Source: Thermoplasmata archaeon (lineage in GTDB: Archaea; Thermoplasmatota; Thermoplasmata; Lutacidiplasmatales; UBA184). Taken from it: DNA of 8,631 nucleotides. Numbering within the stretch: the first letter of the stretch is position 1; every line of letters begins with the position of its first letter. A model generated the notes under the pieces. That model was not told the DNA's origin. It was given only the letters and a program-made list of their open reading frames with translations, and ran no database searches. The stretch is taken from contig JASHPV010000086.1 in NCBI GenBank assembly GCA_030037875.1, forward strand, positions 1-8,631. The letters run 5' to 3'. A program made the translations under genes and the position numbers. This document shows positions 1-6,019 of the stretch, piece by piece.

Positions 1-1
1 G

Positions 2-2011
2 TACGGGGCCTGTCCCGAGTGCAGCGGCATCGGGGCCACGCTACACGCCGACCCGGACCTGATTGTTCCCGATAAGGACAAGCCGCTCGGAAAAGCGATC
101 GCCGTCTGGGGTCTCACTCCCGAAAGGGATTCACTCGAGCGCTTTGGGCGCCTCTACGAGTACGACCCGGACGACCCGGTCTCCCGACTGTCCGAGAAGG
201 GGTGGAAGGCGCTCATGTACGGCGGCGACCGGTCGATCGGCGGGCCCCCCTCTCACTGGGCTTCCCATTGGTGGGGCGGTGGCTGGCTCAAGGAAGGGCT
301 CGTCCACGCTGTGGAGCGTCGCTGGAAGAACACGAAGAGCGAGGGCGCCAAGGAGTACTATCTCGGTTTCATGACGTTCACCCCGTGCCGGTCCTGCCAC
401 GGGAAGCGACTCAAGCCGGCCAGCCTCGCCGTGACCGTCTCCGGACAGTCCATCGCCGAGGTCGTCGCCCAGCCGGTGAGCTCGCTCGTGCCGTTCTTCC
501 GGGACCTCAATCTCTCCGACAAGGACGAGCAGATCGTCGGGCAGGTTGTGAAGGAGATCCGGGCACGGCTCGGGTTCCTGGACAACGTCGGGCTCACGTA
601 CCTCACTCTCGACCGGGCCTCGGCGAGCCTCTCTGGGGGCGAGGCGGAACGCATCGCCCTCGCCACCCAGATCGGGTCCGGACTCGTGGGGGTGCTGTAC
701 ATCCTGGACGAGCCGTCGATCGGCCTTCATCCCCGGGACCACGAGCGCTTACTTTCGACCCTCAAGACCCTTCGAGACCTGGGCAACACCCTGCTCGTCG
801 TCGAGCACGACGAGATGACGATGCGCGCTTCCGACTGGCTCGTCGACCTGGGGCCGGGGGCCGGTCAGCAGGGCGGCGAAGTGCTCTACTCGGGTCCTCC
901 GGACCAGATCGGAACCGCTCCCCGGTCCCTGACGGCCGAATATCTGGGCGGGCGTCGGTCGATCCCGGTCCCCCCGCGCCGCCGCTTCCCGACCCATCGC
1001 TGGTTGACGATCCGCGGGGCCCGGGAGAACAACCTGCAAGGGATCAACGTTCGGATCCCGTTGGGCTTACTGACGGTGTTCTCGGGTGTCTCCGGCAGCG
1101 GGAAATCGACGCTCCTCCAGGAGATCCTCTTCAAGGCGGTCCGCCGCCACCTCGGTCTCGGGCGGGAGACGCCGGGAAAGCACGACTACATCGACGGCAT
1201 CGACCAGATCGACCGGGTCCTGCTGATCGACCAGTCTCCCATCGGCCGGACGCCCCGGAGCAACCCGGCGACGTATACGGGATTGATGACGCCGATCCGG
1301 GAGCTCTACGCCAGCCTCCCGGAGTCGAAGGTGCGGGGCTTCGGACCCGGCCGGTTCAGCTTCAACGTCGCGAGCGGGCGATGCGAGGCCTGTGAAGGCG
1401 ACGGGATCATCTCCTACGAGATGCACTTTCTGCCCGAGGTCCACGTCGTCTGCGAGGAATGCGGCGGGAAGCGGTTCAACCAGGAGACCCTCCAGGTCCG
1501 CTTCAAGGGCAAGACCATCGCCGACGTGCTGGACATGACGGTCGATGAGGCCCGGACCTTCTTCGAGAACCACCGTCGGATCGAGGGCCGGTTGGCTCTG
1601 CTCTCCCAGGTCGGACTGGGCTACATCAAGCTGGGTCAGAGCGCGACCACGTTGTCCGGTGGGGAGGCCCAGCGGATCAAGATCGCCTTCGAACTGGGTA
1701 AGCCGCCGACAGGCCGGACGCTCTACCTCCTCGACGAACCCACCACGGGCCTGCATTTCGAGGACGTGCGGCGGTTGCTAGAGGTCCTGTTCCGGCTTCG
1801 AGAGGGCGGGAACACCGTGGCGGTCATCGAGCACAATCTGGACGTGCTGAAATCGGCCGACTGGGTGGTCGACTTGGGCCCCGAAGGCGGCGATAAAGGC
1901 GGACGCCTCGTGGCCGAGGGAACCCCGGAAGACATCGCTCGGGCACCGGGCTCGTACACGGCCCAGTTCCTGCGACCGGTCCTTCGGGCTGCGCCCGCTG
2001 TGGCGCGATGA
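2..2011 (+). CDS. uvrA: UvrABC excinuclease subunit A (5'-truncated by window)
   Basis: UvrA is the dimeric ABC-type ATPase that finds bulky DNA lesions and loads UvrB in nucleotide excision repair. The frame is already open at base 2 and gives 669 residues. Against a usual length near 940, roughly the first 275 residues, including Walker A of the first nucleotide-binding domain, lie outside the window. Fragment numbering: the second half of the first zinc site, GACPECSGIG (Cys4, Cys7); another CxxC pair (Cys129, Cys132); ABC signature LSGGE 210-214; Walker B with Asp236-Glu237 in LDEPSIGLHPRD. The second ATPase domain has Walker A GVSGSGKST 362-370, the family motif DQSPIGRTPRSNPATYTG, a zinc finger Cys461/464/484/487 with 19-residue spacing, LSGGE 551-555 and Walker B Asp578-Glu579 in LDEPTTGLHF. 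All motifs are intact. The stop overlaps the uvrC start, so the two genes are almost certainly co-transcribed. Confidence 0.98.
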   Translation, partial: YGACPECSGIGATLHADPDLIVPDKDKPLGKAIAVWGLTPERDSLERFGRLYEYDPDDPVSRLSEKGWKALMYGGDRSIGGPPSHWASHWWGGGWLKEGLVHAVERRWKNTKSEGAKEYYLGFMTFTPCRSCHGKRLKPASLAVTVSGQSIAEVVAQPVSSLVPFFRDLNLSDKDEQIVGQVVKEIRARLGFLDNVGLTYLTLDRASASLSGGEAERIALATQIGSGLVGVLYILDEPSIGLHPRDHERLLSTLKTLRDLGNTLLVVEHDEMTMRASDWLVDLGPGAGQQGGEVLYSGPPDQIGTAPRSLTAEYLGGRRSIPVPPRRRFPTHRWLTIRGARENNLQGINVRIPLGLLTVFSGVSGSGKSTLLQEILFKAVRRHLGLGRETPGKHDYIDGIDQIDRVLLIDQSPIGRTPRSNPATYTGLMTPIRELYASLPESKVRGFGPGRFSFNVASGRCEACEGDGIISYEMHFLPEVHVVCEECGGKRFNQETLQVRFKGKTIADVLDMTVDEARTFFENHRRIEGRLALLSQVGLGYIKLGQSATTLSGGEAQRIKIAFELGKPPTGRTLYLLDEPTTGLHFEDVRRLLEVLFRLREGGNTVAVIEHNLDVLKSADWVVDLGPEGGDKGGRLVAEGTPEDIARAPGSYTAQFLRPVLRAAPAVAR

Positions 2012-3744
2012 CCGGTGCGGGCGAGCCCTTGCCCGGTTTCGTGCCCGCGAGTCAATGGACGTTCGGGCCGGAGGAGCGGTTCCGGCCCGGCCCGGACACA
2101 CCGGGAGTCTACCTGTTCCGGGGCCCGGACGGCGAGGTGGTCTACGTCGGCAAGTCGAAGCACCTTCGGCGCCGGGTGCTCGACCATCTGAAGGTGCGCG
2201 TGGAAAAGGACGAGTGGATCCTTGGACGCAGCACCAGCGTAGAGTTCGTCCCCACCTCGAACGAACGGGAAGCGCTCCTCCTGGAGGCGACGCTGACCAA
2301 GCAGTACCAGCCACCCTACAACACGCTGCTGAAGGATGACCGGAGCTACCCGTACATCGCGGTCACGATGGGGGAAACGTTTCCTCGGATCCTCGTGGTG
2401 CGACGGCCCCGTCGCGGTCGAGACACGATGTTGTTCGGGCCCTACACCGGCGCCCGGGAAGCGCGCAGCGTGGCCCGATTGCTCTCCGAGACGTTCCAGA
2501 TCCGACGATGCATTCGGCTCCCGAAGCGGGCGTGCTTGTACTACTACCTTCAACAGTGCACGGCCCCGTGCATCGGACTCGTGGACCGGGCCACGTACCG
2601 CGCGCAGGTCGACGACGCCGTGAGCGCTCTCCGCGGCCATGGAAAGGGGATTACCGAGTCCCTCGAAACCCAGATGAAGGCGGCCGCCCGGGCCGAGGAG
2701 TTCGAGCGGGCCGGGCGTCTCCGAGATGCCCTCCGCGGGCTGCGGTCGCTGGAGGAGCGGCAGCACGTTGTAGGGCCAGGCGAAGGACGCGTCGACGTTC
2801 TCGCCGTAGCGCTCCCCAAGAATCCCGGCACGTTGCGGGTCGCCGTCGGGCTGCTGCGGGTCGAGGATGGGGAGGTCCGACAGAGCGAGCCCCACGTGAT
2901 GGGGTTTCCTGCTGACGATCCTCCGGAACCGGGCGAGCTGCTTCGGCAGTTCCTCACTCAGTACTATGGGCAGCAGACGGTGGCGCCATCCCGGATCTAT
3001 GTGGCAGGCCCGAGGCCGCAGGGGATCGACGAGGCGGTGGATTGGTTGCAGAGGGACCGACAGATCGAGGTCCGGTTCGCCCCGACCGGGCGCCTCGCCT
3101 CGCTCGCGCGTCTCGCCACGCGGCTCGCGACCAGCACCCTCGACCAGGTCGCCCCGGTGGCCGTGCCCCGCGACGTACTGAAGGCGGTAATGGACATGCT
3201 CCGGCTCCCGCGACTTCCGAACCGGATCGAGGGCATTGATATCTCCATCTTCCAGGGCTCGGAGGCGGTGGGCTCGCTGGTCGTGTTCCAGGACGGCCGA
3301 CCGCTCAAGGACGACTACCGGCGCTTCAAGATCCGTTCCGTGGAGGGGACCAACGACTTCGCGATGGTCGCCGAGGTCGTTCGCCGGCGGCTCCAACGAC
3401 AGCTCGCCGAGTCCGAGAAGTTACCGGACCTGTTGCTCATCGACGGGGGAGCGGGCCAGGTGGCCGCCGCGTACGGCGTGGTGGAGGAGCTCGGGTTGGC
3501 GGACGAGGTGCCCGTGGTGGGCCTCGCCAAACGAGAGGAGGAGCTGTATTTTCCGGATCGGAAGGGCCCGGTCTCCCGGAACCCGAACGGACCTCCGATG
3601 CTCCTGCTGCGGGCGGTGCGTGACGAAGCCCATCGCTTCGCCGTGACGTACCACCGTACCCGACGCCGAATGGGCCTGCGCCGGGAGATGGACGTGGCGG
3701 AGGCGGCCCGGTCGGCTTCGAAGCCGACTCCCGGCCCTGCCTAA
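2008..3744 (+). CDS. uvrC: UvrABC excinuclease subunit C, lacking the C-terminal HhH domain
   Basis: UvrC makes both incisions around a UvrB-marked lesion. The 578-residue protein has a GIY-YIG nuclease domain for the 3' cut (GVY 33-35, YVG 46-48, Arg54-56, candidate catalytic Glu93 in LLLEATL). Next comes a Cys-rich segment, Cys168/176/184/188, matching the 4Fe-4S ligand pattern of UvrC. A UVR helical hairpin that contacts UvrB lies at about 210-250. The RNase H-like nuclease for the 5' cut has Asp411 (IEGIDIS), Asp450 (NDF), Asp479 (LLIDGGAGQ) and His542 (RDEAHRFA). The protein ends about 35 residues after His542, just where the tandem helix-hairpin-helix normally begins, so that domain is absent. 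The start ATG shares bases with the uvrA TGA, and I see no clear Shine-Dalgarno, so translational coupling is likely. The TAA stop interlocks with the convergent psmA stop. Confidence 0.97.
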   Translation: MTGAGEPLPGFVPASQWTFGPEERFRPGPDTPGVYLFRGPDGEVVYVGKSKHLRRRVLDHLKVRVEKDEWILGRSTSVEFVPTSNEREALLLEATLTKQYQPPYNTLLKDDRSYPYIAVTMGETFPRILVVRRPRRGRDTMLFGPYTGAREARSVARLLSETFQIRRCIRLPKRACLYYYLQQCTAPCIGLVDRATYRAQVDDAVSALRGHGKGITESLETQMKAAARAEEFERAGRLRDALRGLRSLEERQHVVGPGEGRVDVLAVALPKNPGTLRVAVGLLRVEDGEVRQSEPHVMGFPADDPPEPGELLRQFLTQYYGQQTVAPSRIYVAGPRPQGIDEAVDWLQRDRQIEVRFAPTGRLASLARLATRLATSTLDQVAPVAVPRDVLKAVMDMLRLPRLPNRIEGIDISIFQGSEAVGSLVVFQDGRPLKDDYRRFKIRSVEGTNDFAMVAEVVRRRLQRQLAESEKLPDLLLIDGGAGQVAAAYGVVEELGLADEVPVVGLAKREEELYFPDRKGPVSRNPNGPPMLLLRAVRDEAHRFAVTYHRTRRRMGLRREMDVAEAARSASKPTPGPA

Positions 3745-4505
3745 GAGCTCCGGCCGCGGGGGGCCCGCTCCGGCTCCCCGATGAACGAGAGGCCTTGAAC
3801 CCGCTTCGCCACTTCGGCGGTGTTCAGCCGGCGAAGGTCCTTCTCCGCCTCGAGGAACGAAACGTCCAGCGCTTCGGCCGGGAACGGGGTGGTCGAGCCT
3901 TCCGCCACCGCGGTGACGGCTAGCTTGAACGCGCTGTCCTCGTCCTTGACATCCTCGATCTTCTGCTCGAGGAAGTCCGCGACCGCCCGTCGGTTCCGAC
4001 CGATGGCGTAGGCCTTCCATCCGATGGTCGCTCCGCTCGGGTCGAGCTCGATGATGCCCGGCCCATGCGCGCCGAAGCCTCCGAGAAGGATCGACACGGC
4101 GAAGGGGCGGGTGCCCCCGAATTGGGTGAACTGCTGGAGGAACGTCCCGAGAGCCGCTGCGAGCGTCGGATAGGGAGCCGTCTCGCCGTACAGGATCTTG
4201 TGGCGCTGGGCTTCGAGCCGGAGGTGGTCGACCAAGATACGGGAATCGGCGATGAGACCCGCCGTCACGCAGCCGATGCCGGTGTCGATGGCGAAGCTCT
4301 TCTCGATCGAGGCCGAGCGCGCGAGCGGGCTCGTCGGCAGGTTTCGGAACGCCACGAAGACGATCCCGTCCGGGTACGTCACCGCGACCGCGGTGCCTCC
4401 CATCTGGATCGCCTGCAGGGCGTATTCGACCTGGAACAGGCGTCCGTCCGGCGAAAAGACGGTGCTGGCTCGGTCGTACGCCATCTGGCCCGGTTGCATC
4501 TCCAT
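3741..4505 (-). CDS. psmA: 20S proteasome alpha subunit
   Basis: Alpha subunits form the two outer heptameric rings of the 20S proteasome, gate the substrate channel and bind the HbYX tails of PAN/Cdc48-type ATPases. This 254-residue product has the alpha-type gate helix and YDR turn (GQMAYDRASTVFSPDGRL), then the Ntn-hydrolase fold. The HbYX-pocket lysine is present in ASIEKSFAI (Lys69 from the chosen start; aligns with Thermoplasma Lys66). Further alpha motifs are GLIADSRILVDHLR, QQFTQFGGTRPFAVS and DPSGATIGWKAYAIGR. There is no beta-type catalytic N-terminal threonine. ATG 4505 is preferred because GAGGGAG lies 8 bases upstream. ATG 4499 (MQPGQM, matching Thermoplasma) is a close alternative; the frame also extends to TTG 4544. 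Oddities: IQMGGTAVAV and FVAFRN replace the more usual VKRGSTAVGI- and AVDKR-like segments, and there is a short basic tail (ERAPRGRSS). No exosome, beta-subunit or PAN genes are adjacent. Confidence 0.95.
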   Translation of the reverse strand: MEMQPGQMAYDRASTVFSPDGRLFQVEYALQAIQMGGTAVAVTYPDGIVFVAFRNLPTSPLARSASIEKSFAIDTGIGCVTAGLIADSRILVDHLRLEAQRHKILYGETAPYPTLAAALGTFLQQFTQFGGTRPFAVSILLGGFGAHGPGIIELDPSGATIGWKAYAIGRNRRAVADFLEQKIEDVKDEDSAFKLAVTAVAEGSTTPFPAEALDVSFLEAEKDLRRLNTAEVAKRVQGLSFIGEPERAPRGRSS

Positions 4506-4513
4506 CGACTGAA

Positions 4514-4520
4514 CTCCCTC
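4514..4520 (-). promoter_or_regulatory. Shine-Dalgarno site of psmA
   Basis: On the minus strand the sequence reads GAGGGAG, a good match to the archaeal 16S anti-Shine-Dalgarno. It lies 8 bases before ATG 4505 and 14 before ATG 4499, so it favours the first, giving an N-terminus MEMQPGQM. It argues against the upstream TTG at 4544, which would place this site inside the coding region. Confidence 0.6.
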
Positions 4521-4528
4521 GGATTGGC

Positions 4529-4542
4529 GCTTCGCGAGAAGC
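4529..4542 (-). promoter_or_regulatory. Small inverted repeat in the psmA leader/start region
   Basis: GCTTC and GAAGC form a perfect 5-base-pair stem around a 4-base loop (TCGC). It sits between the TATA-like element at 4549-4555 and the Shine-Dalgarno at 4514-4520, where transcription of psmA would be expected to begin. It could be a short leader hairpin or a protein-binding palindrome. Five pairs also arise readily by chance in GC-rich DNA, so this is only a candidate. Confidence 0.2.
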
Positions 4543-4548
4543 AAGGGG

Positions 4549-4555
4549 CATTTAG
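4549..4555 (-). promoter_or_regulatory. Candidate TATA-like element for psmA
   Basis: The most AT-rich stretch in the 119-base gap upstream of psmA reads CTAAATG on the minus strand. It ends 43 bases before ATG 4505. With the usual 25-base TATA-to-start distance, transcription would begin near 4525-4528 and give a short leader that still contains the Shine-Dalgarno. The match to an archaeal TATA box is weak. The rest of the gap (4556-4624) holds no clear T-tract terminator, tRNA or other feature, so read-through from the upstream HD gene is equally possible. Confidence 0.35.
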
Positions 4556-4624
4556 GGGTGCGCCTAGATGGGACGGGGCTAACCTAGCGGTTACTGGGTC
4601 ACGCCCGGCTATCGAGCTTCGATT

Positions 4625-5926
4625 TCACAGGCTGCGCCGCAGCAAACCATCGAGTCGACGCTCCGCGGCCTCCCGGAGGTCCGGCGGAACGTAGGCCGAC
4701 ACTTTCCACGCCGTGGGCGGCCGCATCGCAAGGTCGCGCCAAACACTCGGAGAGCGGAAAGGATAGGTCACTCGTCGATCTCCAACAAGGCCTACCTCGG
4801 CCCAATCTCCCGCGACCGCCCGAGACGAAAGACCGGCCAAATCTAGCAGTACGGTACCGGACGGGAAGCCCAACCGGTCGGCAAGCCGATCCTCGATCTC
4901 GCGTCGTTGGCTGGGTCTCGCGACCATGCGACGGACGGCGGAACCCAGCCCCGAGGGGATTTCTCGCCACGCGAGAGCCCGCTTGAACAGCTGGCGCGTT
5001 CGGAAGCGTCGTACCATGTCGGCGGCCCGAGGCGATGCCGCCGTCAGGTACGCGAAGAACTCCCCGTCTGTCATAGCGAAGACCGATCGGGGAATGTCCG
5101 GATACTCCGGGAGGCGCTCGAGCGCGCTCTGCGCCATCACCTCGGCGCTGCGCACGGTCTTGTGGAAGTAGACGGCCGAGTACATCAGTGCACGTCCGAC
5201 GAGGAAACCCTCAACGGCATTGTGCCCTTTTTCCGCGAAGACGAGACGGCCGTTGCGCGCGCGGACGGTGTCGAGCAGGCGCGCGGCGTCGATCGTGCCG
5301 TGGGCTACTCCGGTGTAGTGGGCGTCCCGCTGCAGGTAGTCGATCCGGTCGGCATCGATGGCGCCATGCAGCATCGCTCGCAGTAACGGATGAGGATCTC
5401 GCCCGGGCATCGGGTCCACCAGATCGGCCACGAGCCGAGGGGAAATCCCGGCCCGGTTCAACGTCTCCGGGATCGTCGCCACTTCGGGCGACGGCTCCGC
5501 AATCCCTTCGAGCGATTCACCGGTGATCCAGGCGCGCGAGATCCGTTCATGGCCAAACCCGAGCACTTCGAGGGAGGAGGGGTCCAGCGTGTGAGAGAAG
5601 GGACCATGTCCCAGGTCATGGAGCAGACCCCCCACCGAAACGGTCGACGCCTCTTCGGGCGAGAGACGAAGATGGTCCGCCATCTGACCGGTGACCCAGA
5701 ACACACCGAGCGAATGTTCCAACCGGGTGTGGTTCGCCCCCGGGAAGACCAGATGGGCGAATCCGGTCTGCCGGATTCCCCACAGCCGCTGGAACGCCGG
5801 ATGCCCGATCAGGTCGAGGGGAGCCCCTTCGACGGCGATGATGCCATGGACGGGATCGAAAATCGACTTCCGAACAGGTGGGCGGCGGCGCGGAGGCACA
5901 GCGAGGGCCGACGTTCCCGGGAGCAT
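4625..5926 (-). CDS. HD-domain phosphohydrolase, SAMHD1/COG1078-like (putative dNTPase)
   Basis: This family hydrolyses nucleotides, in characterised members dNTPs to deoxynucleosides and triphosphate, in the cytoplasm. From ATG 5926 the protein has 433 residues. It opens with the family motif SIFDPVHGII (21-30). Metal ligands are His71 (HTRLEHSLGV), His103-Asp104 (HDLGHGPFSH) and Asp193 (AIDADRIDYLQRD). By alignment from memory with SAMHD1, the active-site positions His107, His112, His126, Arg194, Tyr197 and Asp201 are also kept, so an active enzyme is likely; the substrate is inferred. The C-terminal half is helical and basic (FRTRQLFKRAL), as in relatives. A GTG at 5974 would add 16 residues, but it lies only about 9 bases past the TATA-like island, upstream of where transcription from it should start; ATG 5926 is therefore preferred. 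The gene precedes psmA on the same strand, 119 bases away, and diverges from the TPR gene. Confidence 0.93.
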   Translation of the reverse strand: MLPGTSALAVPPRRRPPVRKSIFDPVHGIIAVEGAPLDLIGHPAFQRLWGIRQTGFAHLVFPGANHTRLEHSLGVFWVTGQMADHLRLSPEEASTVSVGGLLHDLGHGPFSHTLDPSSLEVLGFGHERISRAWITGESLEGIAEPSPEVATIPETLNRAGISPRLVADLVDPMPGRDPHPLLRAMLHGAIDADRIDYLQRDAHYTGVAHGTIDAARLLDTVRARNGRLVFAEKGHNAVEGFLVGRALMYSAVYFHKTVRSAEVMAQSALERLPEYPDIPRSVFAMTDGEFFAYLTAASPRAADMVRRFRTRQLFKRALAWREIPSGLGSAVRRMVARPSQRREIEDRLADRLGFPSGTVLLDLAGLSSRAVAGDWAEVGLVGDRRVTYPFRSPSVWRDLAMRPPTAWKVSAYVPPDLREAAERRLDGLLRRSL

Positions 5927-5982
5927 AAAGAGCCCGCCGAAGAACCTCGAGAGAAACCTTGGGCTTTCCGCCACCGCCGAAC

Positions 5983-5991
5983 CTATTTATC
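5983..5991. promoter_or_regulatory. Shared TATA-like island of the divergent HD and TPR genes
   Basis: The only AT-rich stretch between the divergent genes reads CTATTTATC on the plus strand and GATAAATAG on the minus strand. On the plus strand its centre is 33 bases before ATG 6020, which fits a nearly leaderless TPR transcript; that gene has no usefully spaced Shine-Dalgarno (GGAG lies only 2 bases before the ATG). On the minus strand its centre is about 61 bases before ATG 5926, which would give a leader of about 35 bases. Which direction it serves, or whether it serves both, cannot be decided from sequence alone. Confidence 0.45.
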
Positions 5992-6019
5992 GCATCATCG
6001 GCTCGCATGCGCCGGAGCA

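Noticed and set aside
202..1395. A 397-codon open frame on the plus strand
   Set aside because: It overlaps uvrA in another frame. Its translation is low-complexity Arg/Pro/Gly-rich sequence without motifs, whereas the uvrA frame carries all expected motifs.
1723..3396. A 557-codon open frame on the minus strand opposite uvrA/uvrC
   Set aside because: It lies wholly antisense to strongly conserved uvrA and uvrC sequence, resembles no family and is rich in Arg, Gly, Pro and His, as expected of chance frames in GC-rich DNA.
3745..3780. GC-rich stretch after uvrC with CTCCGGC repeated directly (3748-3754, 3768-3774), considered as a terminator
   Set aside because: The repeats are direct, not inverted, no T-tract follows, and the bases encode the C-terminal tail of psmA.
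3421..4551. A 376-codon minus-strand frame spanning psmA and the end of uvrC
   Set aside because: It is out of frame with psmA, crosses conserved genes on both strands and has no recognisable domain.
4580..4593. Inverted repeat TAACC-TAGC-GGTTA upstream of psmA
   Set aside because: It is a 5-bp stem lying about 80 bases before the start, with no spacing link to a promoter element; this length is expected by chance.
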